DNA from: Boothiomyces macroporosus
Lineage: Eukaryota > Chytridiomycota > Chytridiomycetes > Rhizophydiales > Terramycetaceae
Length of the DNA stretch: 64,000 bases
Direction: 5' to 3'
Assembly: GCA_027604185.1 (NCBI GenBank)
Contig: JADGKB010000027.1
Coordinates: forward strand, 1 to 64,000
In this document: one piece after another, positions 20,849-32,153 of the stretch
Layout of the letters: the number at the start of each line of letters is the position of its first letter
How positions within the stretch are numbered: position 1 is the stretch's first letter
Notes under the pieces: generated by a model
Seen by the model: the letters and a program-made list of their open reading frames with translations, nothing else
Told to the model about the DNA's origin: nothing
Database searches by the model: none
Translations under genes and position numbers: made by a program

Positions 20849-21025
20849 ATGCATCATGTGAATTATGCGGATCTAGTTATTCAATTCAGGCAGACTGCCC
20901 ACTCACTTCAAAATCATGCAAAGTTAATCTCACCTAATCAAAAAGAGCGCATATTGTTAAATTTACACGGCTCACAAATTATCTATGAGTGCCATTCATG
21001 CGAACGGTGGCACGTGAAAGTATGA
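20849..21025 (+). CDS. Possible small protein (58 aa) with CxxC
   Basis: ATG 20849 to TGA at 21023-21025. The product ends in IIYECHSCERWHVKV with a CxxC pair; the rest is a short amphipathic region (ADLVIQFRQTAHSLQNHAKL). No family is recognised, and a chance ORF is possible. Confidence 0.35.
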   Translation: MHHVNYADLVIQFRQTAHSLQNHAKLISPNQKERILLNLHGSQIIYECHSCERWHVKV

Positions 21026-21097
21026 TAATCGGATATACTCAGAAATCAAAAAAAAGATATTTTAGTAAAGCAGCTTTCTATTCCTAAATAGAACAAA

Positions 21098-21813
21098 TTA
21101 ACAACAACCACCTCCAGCTTGCTGGGTAGGTACCGCTTGTCCAACTTTAATGTTTGCTTTATCTTTTGAAGGTTGAGCTGATGTAGTGGATCCCATTCTA
21201 TATTAGTGATCGTTAACCTGTCTTTAATTTGTTTTGCCATTGTCATGAAAGCTTGTTCGACATTGGTAGCGTTTTTAGCAGAGGTTTCCAAGAATGGAAT
21301 GCCCAATTGGTTTGCGAATTCCTACATCAATAATCAAATACACTGGCTGTTGTGAATTCCACAACCTTCTTTTCGACTAAATCGGATTTGTTTCCTACTA
21401 GAAGTTTATTGACACCCTCTGATGCGTATCGGTCAATTTCCTGAAGCCATTGCTTAACATTTGTAAAAGTGTCTTGGTCTGTAACATCATAAACGACGAT
21501 AATTCCGTGTGCTCCACGATAATAACTGGAAGTAATGGTTCTGAATCGCTCTTGACCTGCAGTGTCCCAAATTTGCAGTTTGACTGTTTTCCCTTCGAGC
21601 TCAATGGTGCGAATTTTCTAGTTTAATAATAAAGTACGAAATCAACTCCAATTGTGCTGATATAGGATTCAGTGTAAGTGTCATCCTAAATTAATGAGCG
21701 AGTACAGCAAAACGCAGCAAGAGACAGGATTTTCCGACACCAGAGTCTCCAATAAGTAAAAGTTTAAAGAGGTAATCGCTTTGGTTATTTCAAAGTTACT
21801 ATTCTGGATTCAT
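21098..21813 (-). CDS. YPT1: Rab1/Ypt1 GTPase
   Basis: This is the Rab GTPase of ER-to-Golgi traffic and early autophagy. Six exons (introns 21779-21799, 21686-21705, 21618-21637, 21322-21341, 21198-21217) give 204 aa. All G motifs are intact: GDSGVGKS (P-loop), [20 protein letters not shown] (switch I and Rab-specific), [20 protein letters not shown] (switch II), GNKSDL and [14 protein letters not shown]. The C-terminus is GGGCC, the double-geranylgeranylation signal; it appears only when the last intron is removed, which confirms the model. Confidence 0.97.
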
Positions 21814-22051
21814 TATTTCGGATGATTGAAGAAGTTTTGAAGGAATCTGAGAACGCCACCTTTTTCTACGTGTTTAAATCTACGCGCAAGGGGAGTGGAT
21901 AAATCACTGAGAGCAGGATCGGAACAGGTTTCAGCCCTTTTCCTTTCCGCCTACATGGAACTGCTTGGGTTACCTTTTCTCTGCTTTACATGTTTGGTTG
22001 GATCCAACTTAATGGATCCATTGAGTACCATGAAAAATTTTAAATTGTATA
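21814..22051. other. Intergenic, upstream of Rab1
   Basis: 238 bp between the Rab1 start and the striatin stop, both genes on the minus strand. It probably holds the Rab1 promoter and the striatin 3' end. No gene or clear motif was seen. Confidence 0.5.
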
Positions 22052-24091
22052 TTAATTGTTATAAATTGTGCATGTAGAATCAGCTCCACCAGAAGCCATC
22101 ATGCCTTTATATACAGAATGATGGTCAAGTGCCCAAACCCCTTCGTTCCCTTTTGTTTTAAAGGTATTCAATTCTTGGACAACTTGCCTGGAATCAAAAT
22201 CATACCATTTAATAAATCCATCATGGCCTGTAATTAGTTTCAAATACCTCCTGATTCTAAAACAGTGCCATCTGACGATATTGACAGAGCCGATACGCCT
22301 CCAGCATGACCTTGGATTGTTGTGATTACTTTGCCTAGATTAAATTCAATTACCAGTATGCATATCAAATAATCTAATGTCACCATCCTCATGTGCTGTG
22401 ATTAATATTGGTTCTATTGGGTGCTTTATAATCTTGTTGATTTGAGTGCGAATTGAAGAATCTAAATGAGAATATAATTACCAAATGTTTTGTTGCTTTC
22501 AAAAGTAGTCGATACAGATCCGGTTTGAATATCAAATGATTTGACTATACTGTTCTTGTAAGAGCCTATAATTGTGTTTGCATTGCCCCAACATACACTG
22601 GTTGGAGATTCATATTGAGATGTAGATGATTTTGTGAATCCGTTGTACCAAAATGTAGATTTCAATCCTGAAGATTCCAAATTTACATCCCACAGCTTGA
22701 GCGAACCATCTGCAGAAGCGGATATCAAAAAGGGGGTGGCTGGATGAGGTTTGATTTCCCAGATAGCATCAGAGTGCCCAACTAAAGTAGATACGGCATA
22801 CGAAGGTTCTAAATTAGAAACTATCTTGCCATATTTGGAATATGCAGGTCTATTTAACGGAGGAATATTCCAAATTCTAACAGTTGCATCCATACTTGCT
22901 GTAAAGCACACTTCATCTAATGGAGATATTGCTACACTGGTTACTGCGAGTGTATGCCCTCGGAATGTGATAACAGTCTTTGAATCTCGTCTGCAATTAA
23001 AGAAAATTACTCTTTATCCACTATTGCACTGGGAGATATACGCCATAGCTTTGCTGTTTTATCTTCAGACCCAGATAGTATGGCTAAATCGGTTGGATGA
23101 AAAGCAATTGAACGAACAGAATCAAAGTGACCTCGCAGAGATGGTTGGGCCGCCCATTGACTTTTCTTTACAACATTGGGAATTGCCAAAGTTTCGTAGT
23201 TAGCACCAACTTCAGTCCCATAATTGGTGCTCAAATCACTCGGAGGACTATCTGGAGAATTACCTGTTGGGGTATAATTCATTGTTTCATCTAAATAAAA
23301 TCAAATATACCTGTATCAATCTTTTTAATTGACGGTGGTAACTTTATCGACCCTTTAGACATGGTTTTTGCGTGCCCATACTTTTTCTTTGAACGATCTG
23401 GTTTGATTGTAGCTGACTGCAAGTCAAAGTTTTCTGGCAGATTACCAAATTCCATTCCACTTGATTCGTCTTGGAATGGAGATCGTTTGATTGTGCCTTT
23501 CTTGTAAAACTCTTGGTCATGGTCGCTCATTTCTTCTTTTTTCAATTCCATAGTTTGCGAAGGGAGTTCATTGGAAACCTTTCGACTAATGGTTGCAGTT
23601 GATAGTAGTACATCAGCTTCTTTTAAATAACTTGTTAGTAATGAAAAACCTCTTTAAAAGCTCTCTGCTTCTGGAATGACCAAATCCTTTGGTGAAATTC
23701 AACAAAGTGCCTTGTGGTAAGGCATTCGCTTGCGGAGTAGAAGTTTCGGGTGGCTCTGGTTTATCCTCTTCAACAATAATAGGTGGTGCAACAGGTGTTG
23801 GAGAAATGGTTTGTTCACCTTGCTTGTTCCTCTCTTGCTTCAACGCATATTCCAACATCTTTATCCTCCGTAACAGATCTGACTTGAGATTATCCATCGC
23901 TCTTCGCTCTCCTTCCAAGTAAGCGACTTTGGCCTTTTATTAGCTGAAAATACTTTTAATTCCGATCTTTCTATCTCCCATTCGTTCCGTTCCCGTTCAA
24001 ACTTTCTCCATTCTGTTTGCAAATAGTGGAGCACTCCAGGAAAGGAATAATTTTTCAAGTGGTTGGGAAGTGGTTTTTGAGATTCACTCAT
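22052..24091 (-). CDS. Striatin family WD40 protein (STRIPAK regulatory subunit)
   Basis: Striatins are the PP2A regulatory B''' scaffolds of the STRIPAK complex. Eight exons (seven introns of 19-20 nt, e.g. 23934-23953, 23631-23649, 23291-23310) give 633 aa. The N-terminal striatin domain is unmistakable: YSFPGVLHYLQTEWRKFERE, then VAYLEGERRAMDNLKSDLLR and RRIKMLEYALKQERNK. A linker containing RELLKSYLKEADVLL follows, then a C-terminal WD40 propeller with blades SLRGHFDSVRSIAFHP, TFRGHTLAVTSVAISP, TLVGHSDAIWEIKPHP, and a last blade ending ASGGADSTCTIYNN. Its start codon is 14 bp from that of the divergent S-formylglutathione hydrolase. Confidence 0.95.
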
Positions 24092-24105
24092 TTTGAGATT
24101 AAAAA
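24092..24105. promoter_or_regulatory. 14-bp divergent spacer between two start codons
   Basis: Striatin (minus, start 24091) and S-formylglutathione hydrolase (plus, start 24106) are separated by 14 bp. Both starts are fixed by conserved N-termini, so the closeness is not an annotation artefact. Confidence 0.65.
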
Positions 24106-25013
24106 ATGGCAACAATCCTCTCAAAGTCTAAATGCTACAACGGAACAGTTTTAAAGTACTTTTTTGCTAACCAGATATTCGCATAAATCGTTGGAATTAT
24201 CATGTGATATGAAATTCAGTGTTTTCCTCCCAGAAACAGTCAAGGGGACGCTTTTCTTTCTTTCTGGGCTGACCTGCAACGAAGTAAATAACGGTAACCA
24301 AGGACAATTTCATTCAGAAATCCTGCGCATTAGCAAAAGCAAGTGAGTTGGGATTGATCTTGATTTGCCCAGATACATCTCCTAGAGGACTAGGTAACCT
24401 CAATTTAACTCTGGTATTGAAGGCGAAGACGACTCTTGGGATTTTGGAACTGGTGCTGGATTCTACGTCGATGCTACAGTTGAAAGATTCAAGAATTACA
24501 GAATGTACTCTTATGTCACTAGCGAATTGTACGATTTGGTAACAAAAGAACTACCAATTGACAAATCCAAAGTAGGAATATTTGGCCGTAAGCTTATTGC
24601 TAATCAGATTCAATGGGCGGTCATGGTGCATTGGTTTGTGCACTTCGCAACCCAGAAAAGTTCAAATCTTGTTCTGCTTTTGCTCCAATCTGTAATCCGT
24701 CGAACTGTCCTTGGGGAAAGAAGGCTTTTGCAGGCTATTTAGGAGGAGAAGGAAGCGCATACGGTAGTTTATCTTTAATTTAGACGCGACTGAATTGAAA
24801 AAGATTTATTCTGGTCCTTCAAGAAAGGTTTTGATTGATCAAGGAGACCAAGATCAGTTCTTGAAGGAACAGCTCTTGCCAATGAATTTTGTTAGTGTAA
24901 AGAATGATTTAGTGGCTGTCGAATACAGGGAACACGTTGGCTATGACCATTCATATTGGTTTATCCAAACATTCATCAATGACCACCTTAAATTCCATGC
25001 ATCACACTTTTAA
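24106..25013 (+). CDS. S-formylglutathione hydrolase
   Basis: This enzyme hydrolyses S-formylglutathione in glutathione-dependent formaldehyde detoxification. Six exons give about 269 aa. Family motifs: [58 protein letters not shown], the nucleophile elbow [10 protein letters not shown] (catalytic Ser), [20 protein letters not shown], a later Asp ([10 protein letters not shown]) and the catalytic His in [17 protein letters not shown]. Introns: 24156-24174, one in the TCNE|DNF codons, 24394-24413 (apparent TG acceptor, or 24394-24422 with AG), one inside GIFG|HSMGG, and one before DATELKK. The start at 24106 is chosen because it alone gives the conserved [15 protein letters not shown]-terminus. 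Confidence 0.93.
24394..24413 (+). other. Intron ending in TG, or 29-nt AG alternative
   Basis: A 20-nt intron gtaacctcaatttaactctg would give [16 protein letters not shown], exactly the length of the human enzyme. The only canonical alternative ends at 24422, is 29 nt long and drops three residues. Either is possible. Confidence 0.45.
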
Positions 25014-25033
25014 ATAAAAGCAATCTTGAATAC

Positions 25034-25808
25034 TTAATTCTTTATTTGGGATCTGTTGATGAGGGCATATCTGCCAAGGGTAATGGTAACCAGCCAAATT
25101 GGAGCACCATATCCAAACAACTGGAACAAGTTCAATTTCAACCAAAAAGTATAAAATAGCCCAAGCGAGACGCCTAATGACACCAAGAACAAGGATCCAA
25201 CCAAGGCAGTTGATGATTTAGCAGTCAAATTACGAACATTTGCTCCCATGGATCCCCACTACAATTAAACAATAATTACCATTGCTAATAGAAATACCCA
25301 TGGAACTAGAGTAGCGATAGAAAATACATTGGACAATAATGGATTAGGCTCAGCAATTTCAGGTTGGAAAGTGTGGAATATTTCCTTTTTCAAATGAAAA
25401 TCATCTTCCTTTTTGATTGCAGAATTCTTGATTGCTAATACCCCAAGCGGATACTCCAACTTTTCATTCTTGTTTGCAATAAACAAGGAATATTCATAAT
25501 CACCACTTGGCAAAATATTTTTATGATTCTTGTTAGAAAATAGTTACCAATTCAAAGGTATATCCAGATCCTTTCTTTTCCAAAACGTACGCCTTGTCGC
25601 CTACAGCAAGTACAGCTTGATGCGGTGTGAATGATTCCAAGTCTACATTGAGCTGTAGTTTCTCACTAGAAGTCAGTTTGAGATCCTGTTTCTGAGGGAA
25701 TTTGAGGGCATGGTTGATCTTTTCCATTGATTCCTTGTAATGCGATAGCTTGAGTGATACATTAATTGCGCTTGTAAGCAGGACAAACAAAAAGTAGATT
25801 GGTTGCAT
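25034..25808 (-). CDS. Oligosaccharyltransferase subunit Swp1/ribophorin II C-terminal type
   Basis: This is a subunit of the ER oligosaccharyltransferase for N-glycosylation. Three exons give 244 aa from ATG 25808, which starts a signal peptide (MQPIYFLFVLLTSAINVSLK); an upstream in-frame ATG at 25868 would put 20 hydrophilic residues in front. The lumenal part shows the ribophorin II pattern (ESFTPHQAVLAVGDKAYVLE, ILPSGDYEYSLFIANKN), followed by three membrane helices (NVFSIATLVPWVFLLAMW, STALVGSLFLVSLGVSLGLF, FQLFGYGAPIWLVTITLG). The length is like yeast Swp1 (about 286) rather than animal ribophorin II (about 630). Confidence 0.82.
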
Positions 25809-26029
25809 GGTTTCAAAAAAAGCAGATTTGGGATTCTCGTTTCTAAAGAGAATGGCTTCCCCATTCATATTTTGCTGAAATCAAACCGCCTCTATATTGG
25901 AATGATATCTCAGATTGGTATTCTCGGTACCGCCTACCACAAGCTTCCCAGTGCAATCTCATTTATTCCGCAACTTTAAGTACAGTGCAATATATAAATA
26001 TCAGCCGCAACGCATCCCTAGAGCGATAG
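25809..26029. other. Intergenic, upstream of Swp1
   Basis: About 220 bp between the Swp1 start and the DONSON stop. No gene, repeat or clear control element was recognised. Confidence 0.4.
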
Positions 26030-27080
26030 TTAAACAGAGTGTTTATTGAGAAAATACCCCGACTTGTACTCTAGGCTCTTGATACTCTTGCAAAAGCCGT
26101 CATCAAATATTGTATTCAAATCATTCTGGAAAACAGCATTAAACGAATCTGCATAAGTAATTATTACCATTTCTGGATTCATACTCTTTCAATAATCGAA
26201 AAGTATGATCTGGAAGTAAATTTCCTGTAATGACATGTTTGTATTGGTTATTCTCTAGCTTCACACTTGATATAGCAGCTCTGTTGAGTTGCGCATTCAA
26301 AAAAACCTTGTTTGACAGCAATTTGGGTTGCGCGTTGTAATTCAAAAGGAAATCATAGAGAGCGTGCACTGAATGAATGAATGTAAGCGAATAATTCTCA
26401 ATCTGTTGTTCAGGCTCATCTTCGCTGTCGCTGTCGCATTTCTGTTGAGTAACATTTTCTATATATTCAATTCCTTCACTTTGAAGCATGCTCCTTAAAC
26501 CTGGAGTGGATTTATTCATTTGCGCAAGAATTTGTCCATCTAATTAGTGATGAATACCTTTACAATAAAACAGAACGGTGAATTCGCAAATGTAGTAAAA
26601 GTAATCAGACTTGAAATTCTTGAGCATCAGGTACAAGGACTGCATGGATAATTTCCAGTCTTTTGATTGATGGAACCAACTGTAGAGATATTTAGTTAAA
26701 GTATCTTTTCTAAACAGCGATTTGAGATCTTCTGATTCAATTTGACCTGTACTGAACTGAATCATTTCTTGAACATCTTTTTTCGGATCTGGTTTGATGT
26801 GAAAGTCGCATATTACCACTATCCGTGTTTTAATTGCCCAATCGATATAGAGATCTTCCGCCTTTTTCGGCTCAATCTTTATCTTTTCGAATTGAATCTC
26901 CTGTAGCGGGATCGCATTCTCTTGCTCCGGCTCTTTTCTAAACAGCTGCAGTGTGTTGCTCCGGAATGAGGTTTGCTTCTTTTGCGACTGAGTAATAGTG
27001 AACGGATTGATCCGCTTTTTCCCTATACTTGGATCCTGACCTTGTTTACTTGCATTTACAAATTTCATTTTGTTTTCCAT
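26030..27080 (-). CDS. DONSON (downstream neighbor of SON) replication factor
   Basis: DONSON helps load CDC45/GINS onto MCM during replisome assembly and is missing from the common yeasts. Three exons (introns 26540-26557, 18 nt; 26149-26167) give 337 aa, shorter than the human protein (566). Diagnostic stretches: WKLSMQSLYLMLKNFKSDYF, YYICEFTVLFYCKG and STPGLRSMLQSEGIEYIENV align with human DONSON (SVYNLLR, FFYVCTYQFTVLFRAAG, LREALRNEGIEF). The N-terminus has a short PIP-box-like/basic segment (GKKRINPFTITQSQKKQTSF). The start is the first ATG, 36 bp from the divergent coiled-coil gene. Confidence 0.85.
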
Positions 27081-27116
27081 TTTTTTCTTGATTTGTTTGT
27101 CCAGAATCTAAACCAA

Positions 27117-28866
27117 ATGCAGAAATCAATGGAGGAGCGGTTGGTAGAATATAAACAAAACAAGAAGCAAACAAAGATACTCAAGCAAAAAAACAGCAAC
27201 ACAATCGCAAAGAAGGATGAACTCAAGACTGTCAAGAAGGAAATACGCAAACCAACAAAACCACTCCCAGAAGTGAAAATACTATCCGCAGTAGAGCCAA
27301 AGCAGAGGAAGCAAGTAGAAAAGAAGCCTGCTTTGCAAGAGGTTGCAGAACAGGTTGAAAATCGCGTTAAAGACCCTACAGAATTACATACTCAAGAATC
27401 AGCTCAGACTTTGGAGCTCTCGGACAATGATCAACCTCCCGTAGAAGATAAAAACGACTCGTTCAGTGATAATAAAGATCATGAAACGGTGAACCGCAAC
27501 ATTGTTGTACAGTTGGAGTTGGAATCGAAAACAAACCAAATCGAACAGTTATCTACCTTGAACAAGCGTTTAAAAGAACAATTGGAAGAAAACGAAAGTC
27601 AGAAAAACAATATTATTTATGAGATGGAGCGCACTATAAACAAGCTCACGTCTGAAATTGATGAATTGGAAAAGAAGCCTGAGCAACATGCTGAAAAATG
27701 GATCCTCTTGACCAAAGTAGAGCAACTTGAAGAAATCATTGCAGAAAAGGATTTGGAAATCAAAAGATTATCTAGTGCCTCGGTTTCTCCAGCTGATATC
27801 ACTCCAGCCCAGGAATTGCAACAGCTGATCAACGAACAAAAACAAGAAATGGTCGAACTCAAATCGAATCAAAGCTATTTACAATCAAAGATTAATGAAT
27901 ACCAGCAAATCTTGAATCAAAAAGATTCCGTAATACAAATGCAAAAATCTCAATTGAATGAAATCAAAGCAAATTTGGAACAAACTCAAAGCGAGTATTT
28001 CATGTTGCAAAATACTTCAAAGAAGGAGTATGATCAAGACTATAATAATTTGAAAAAAGAGCATTCTGAATTGATGAATGAACACAAGCTTATCAAAACA
28101 GACCTTGAATCAAGTATCGAATGTATAGAATTATTGGAAAAAGAAGTTACTGAACTGCAAATGAAATTGACCGAAACTGAAACTGCACATGAGATCAATA
28201 GCAATATGTACAAACAAAATATTAATGAACTTGAGCAAGCTTTGAAAGAAGCCTTGGATGAAAACAAGAACCTATATACCGTAATTTTTATTAATATAGA
28301 CAAACAGCCAAGTCGAAAAGGAAAAACAAGAACTAGTATCAGTATTGGATGAGTTGGAAAAGATTCAATCTCAATTTGAAAACAATGATGAAAAAATTAG
28401 TGAACTGGAACAAGAAAACCTCTCAATATGTGCTACTAATTCCAAGTTGCAAATAGATATTGAAGACTATCGCGTTGCTTTAGAAGAAACTATTCAAGAG
28501 AACAAGGAGTTGCATGTAAATAGTGCTAATCTAGATGGAATTGACTGTGTTAAAGACCCCGAATAAAGAATACAAAGAGATGGAGTGTCAAACTGAATCA
28601 TCCAACAGTACTGAATACAAAGAAGCCCTCACCAAGCTTGTATTAGCAGGAGATCTCCAGACTCAAAAAGTAACTATTAAATAACCCAGTATAACCAAAC
28701 AATCAAACAATATGAATCCAAAATTAATAGCCTGAAAAAAGAAAAGAATTTAATGCAAGGGATTGTCGATAAACAAAAGACGTTAGAGGCGCAGTTACTT
28801 GAAGCATTAGAGAAAGCTAGCGAGCAAAACAAGGAGCTAAAAAATCAGTTAAATAAACAACCTTGA
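27117..28866 (+). CDS. Coiled-coil protein (563 aa), unassigned
   Basis: Four exons (introns 28281-28299, 28516-28534, 28670-28689) give 563 aa. The first 130 residues are Lys-rich and disordered; from about residue 130 to the end the protein is a nearly continuous coiled coil (e.g. QLSTLNKRLKEQLEENESQK, ECIELLEKEVTELQMKLTET). No recognised domain. It lies between DONSON (divergent) and the Myb-like gene (same strand, 77 bp downstream). Confidence 0.78.
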
Positions 28867-28943
28867 TTTTTTAAATTTCTCTATGGCTGAGTTGTGGCGA
28901 GAGTCCAGTTGCAAAAGTCCAGTTTTTGTCCTTTTTTCATTAA

Positions 28944-29705
28944 ATGGACAAGCACCAAACTAAAAAATGGAAGGAAAACGAATTGATCAAGGAGCTGGTA
29001 ATTAATAAATACAAAGAAATCAAAGACCAGCGGATCAAGTTACTGCACGAGATGGAGGAACTAAAACATCATCTAAAGCAAACCAATTCATTCTTGTTCA
29101 AGATATCACGACTACCAAAATCACCCAAAATCGATATCCAATTAAAATCCGAACCTTTACAGTCTCATATGCTCGATATCCCACTTATAAGTGATGCAGA
29201 TGACCAGCATATGATGGACAAGAGTTTTATTCTTGGAAAGAAAGGTAAATGGACGAATAAGGAGCTCAAAGAACTCAAATACCTCGTAGATCTTACTCGG
29301 AATGTAAAGCCTGTTGAAATGAGTGATTGGCAAAGGATTAGTAACCAGCTCCAAAGACCGGTAAACGACTGCATACTTTCATTCGACCATTCGCGACAAG
29401 TAAAACAGATAAAGTACAATACTAGCTGGACTGAACAGGAATCACACAAACTGCGTGTTTTGTATCAGTATTTACAGAACGATTGGAAGACTATATCGAC
29501 GTGGATGAATAAATCCCCAAAGCAGTGTTTCAACCATTATGCAAAGATTGATTTGGTAAAAGGAAGATGGACTGTTGACCAAGACGAAAAGTTGGTTGAA
29601 TTGTACCGCAAGTATCAGGACGTGAGTAAAGTGCAGCACGAATTAAAGTACAAGAGTACGTTTCAAGTGAAGCAGCGACTGAAAAGGTTAAAGCTGATTG
29701 AATGA
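28944..29705 (+). CDS. Myb/SANT-like DNA-binding protein
   Basis: Single exon, 253 aa. A Lys-rich helical N-terminus (about 1-55) is followed by three Myb-like repeats with spaced tryptophans: KKGKWTNKELKELKYLVDLT with DWQRISNQLQRP, TSWTEQESHKLRVLYQYLQN with DWKTISTWMNKSPKQCFNHY, and KGRWTVDQDEKLVELYRKYQ. The last repeat lacks the final Trp and ends in KSTFQVKQRLKRLKLIE. This suggests sequence-specific DNA binding in the nucleus. I cannot say which of the Myb subfamilies (for example SNAPc4-like or Bas1-like) is closest. Confidence 0.75.
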   Translation: MDKHQTKKWKENELIKELVINKYKEIKDQRIKLLHEMEELKHHLKQTNSFLFKISRLPKSPKIDIQLKSEPLQSHMLDIPLISDADDQHMMDKSFILGKKGKWTNKELKELKYLVDLTRNVKPVEMSDWQRISNQLQRPVNDCILSFDHSRQVKQIKYNTSWTEQESHKLRVLYQYLQNDWKTISTWMNKSPKQCFNHYAKIDLVKGRWTVDQDEKLVELYRKYQDVSKVQHELKYKSTFQVKQRLKRLKLIE

Positions 29706-30967
29706 ATTTGTCTTTGTATTACATATCAATGCCTAAATAAAACCTATTATGTTGAATCTCGTTTGATCCACTTGGTATTGACATCTCAGTACTGCCTAAA
29801 ACAATATACTAGTTAGACTGTAAATATTAAAAAGTATTAATAATTAAACTGGAAAGTCTATGGTAGCTTCTAGCAATTAACCCTTGACTATTTAAAATCT
29901 GTTCCCAATGTGAAAATTTATCCGCTCAATGCAAAACAATGAAAAACTCATCGATATAATAATACAGCAACAAGAGGCAGAAGAAAAACAGCCAGGCGTT
30001 TCAATCTATAGGTGTAGTAGATTGTGAAAACATGAATTTCAACAAGGAAGTATCAGAAAAGCTAATAAACTTGATAAAGAAATACCTAGCTCTAAAGAAA
30101 CGTAATCTAAGGACTATACATCAATACCGCCATCAAAGTCGCAATTATAGGTTGCTAGATAGGAGGTATAGCATCTAGGTTGTGAATGGTATGTAATAAA
30201 TGTAAGTTATTCGGAAGTTTTTGAGCTTTTTATAGAGATGTTTCAAAGGCGGTTTTAATGGGCTGCCTTGTTTTGGGCTGTTTATTGGAATTTGGGAATC
30301 TAGAGGTAGTTTAATTTCAGCCATTTTTCCGTTTTCTTCCCCACCACAGCCACAAAATATAAGTTGGAATGAATCAAAATGACTCATAATCTAGTTATTT
30401 TTGTCTGTTTATATTGCAGAAGAATCCTGCTTTCACAATTGATGGTTTGGAAATTAAGAGTGCACTGGAATGGTATTTTGTATATTTTTTGGTTTAGTGC
30501 ACCGAATAATTGCCCTTGACAGAAAACGTTTGCATTCAGAGTTCAAATCTTGATTTGAGATGACCGACACAAGGCCTTTCGAATGTCGCTAACATAGAAA
30601 TTTCAATTACCGACGAAAATAACGATCTTCTCCAAGGTAATGGACAACAACTTTCTTTTTCCCACCGTAGATTTGAAATAATACACCAGCGCAATTACAA
30701 TCTGTACTCAAAATACTGACCAATATTTTTCGATATGGAGCTGAACCAAATTACTAGACAGGTTTCCAACTACTCTTGAAGAGCAGCAATAAATCAATCG
30801 CAATTGCGTTAATTACAGACTAAGATTGCCCGCAAGTAATCGAATTAGAACGTATCACCTCTTGATATGGGAAATTGGTGATCAAAAACGTTTGAAATGC
30901 GGCCGGGGAAATAGATAGGCCGCAGAGAAAAATATAAAAAGCAAGTGAGAAAAAGTAAACAAAAAAG
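29706..30967. other. 1.26-kb region without a clear gene
   Basis: This is the second-emptiest part of the window after accounting for genes. It contains short stretches that look coding but do not form an intact gene: on plus, a 32-codon ORF from ATG 29930 and an open frame from 30031 to 30178 that read as two halves offset by one base; on minus, a 70-codon ORF (30175-30387); on plus, an open frame 30564-30719. Intron-like acceptor blocks (ctaacatag near 30596) are present. It may hold a decayed gene, an unrecognised RNA, or the promoter of the downstream acyltransferase. Confidence 0.4.
30175..30387 (-). CDS. Possible 70-aa protein
   Basis: ATG 30387 to the stop at 30175. The product begins MSHFDSFQLIFCGCGGEENG and then has a Pro/Lys-rich part (INSPKQGSPLKPPLKHLYKK). 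No homology is recognised. It sits in an otherwise gene-poor region, so it could be chance. Confidence 0.25.
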   Translation of the reverse strand: MSHFDSFQLIFCGCGGEENGKMAEIKLPLDSQIPINSPKQGSPLKPPLKHLYKKLKNFRITYIYYIPFTT

Positions 30968-32109
30968 ATGGATTACCTTTCACAGGATACACAGGACCTC
31001 ATCTATATCGCAACATACATATTACAGAATCCAGTCATCATGTTCTCAATGCCTGGATTACACTACCTCTTACTGCAATCCAACCTATCAGACAAACTCG
31101 CTACATTCCCAGTCTTGGCATTGATCTTTATTCTCCCACTCATTAGATTTGATCCATGCAGTGTCATTCACTTCATGTACGCCTTTTCCGCAGTGTTTAT
31201 GTTTTTGAGAATTTCAGACATTTACTTTGTAAACAGAAAGTTTGTAAAGTTGTGGGAATGGAGAGATTATATGGAATATTTCTTTACATATGATTTGTCT
31301 GCCATCAAAGAAAAAAAGGAAGAAAAGGAAAAGAAAGAGCTGCATAAACGCACAGTTGCTTACAAGGACCAAAACCAGGATTATTTTGTTCGTGTTGGAA
31401 TGATTACTGCATTAAAAGGAATTGTATTGTACTTGATTCTGAGATACATCAAATATGGAAGGCCAGATTGGATGCCGCTTCCGTATGAAATGGTGCACTT
31501 TAAGGACATGGGATTAGTGATGGATCAATACCTGCTTTCCCTTGCTCTTTGCATTATGTTGGATTTAGGTGCTTTTTTTTAACATTAGGCGTGTCTATCA
31601 GCATGCACTGGTGGTCATTCTTTTTCCGTATTCCCTATGCTCCGGTTATGAACCAACCTTATTTCTCTACTTCAATTAGAGATTTTTGGGCAAATAGATG
31701 GAATTTGCACGTTGGATTATGCTTGCGACGAATTTGTTTTGAACCAGTTGTTGCTTACTTTGGGTACAAACCAAATCAGAAAATCCCGCCAACTGTACTG
31801 ATGATTGGCGCCTTTTCCACTTTTGTTTACAGTGCTTTAATGCATGAATGGCTATTGTTTGCCATGACTGATAACTGGTCTTATGGAGAACACTTTATGT
31901 TCTTTACTTTGCATGGTGTGATTTCAACGTTGGAGGTGGTAATCAGAAAATTCATCATCAAAACTTTTGGTATTGACTTGGCCAAAGTTGTTCCAAAGCC
32001 ATTGCAGATCATATACGCAAACACTGTGTTGATGTTGTTGGCGCCACTATTCTTGAACCCATATATTAGAGACCGTGTCTACTTGAAGTATGTGGACCAA
32101 TTTATTTAA
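30968..32109 (+). CDS. Wax-synthase-like membrane-bound O-acyltransferase
   Basis: A multi-spanning ER enzyme predicted to move an acyl chain from acyl-CoA to an alcohol or sterol. Two exons (20-nt intron 31569-31588, which includes a run of eight T) give 373 aa. The MBOAT/wax synthase signature SIRDFWANRWNLHVGLCLRR is present, with the likely catalytic His in FVYSALMHEWLLFA. About eight hydrophobic segments flank these (for example LATFPVLALIFILPLI, QYLLSLALCIMLDLGVSISM). A charged cytosolic loop (IKEKKEEKEKKELHKR) lies near residue 115. The substrate cannot be told from sequence. The A-rich leader (acaaaaaag) precedes ATG 30968. Confidence 0.85.
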
Positions 32110-32153
32110 ATGAATCATTTTGTTTTTAATTCGCAAGGCAACTTTTAAAAATA

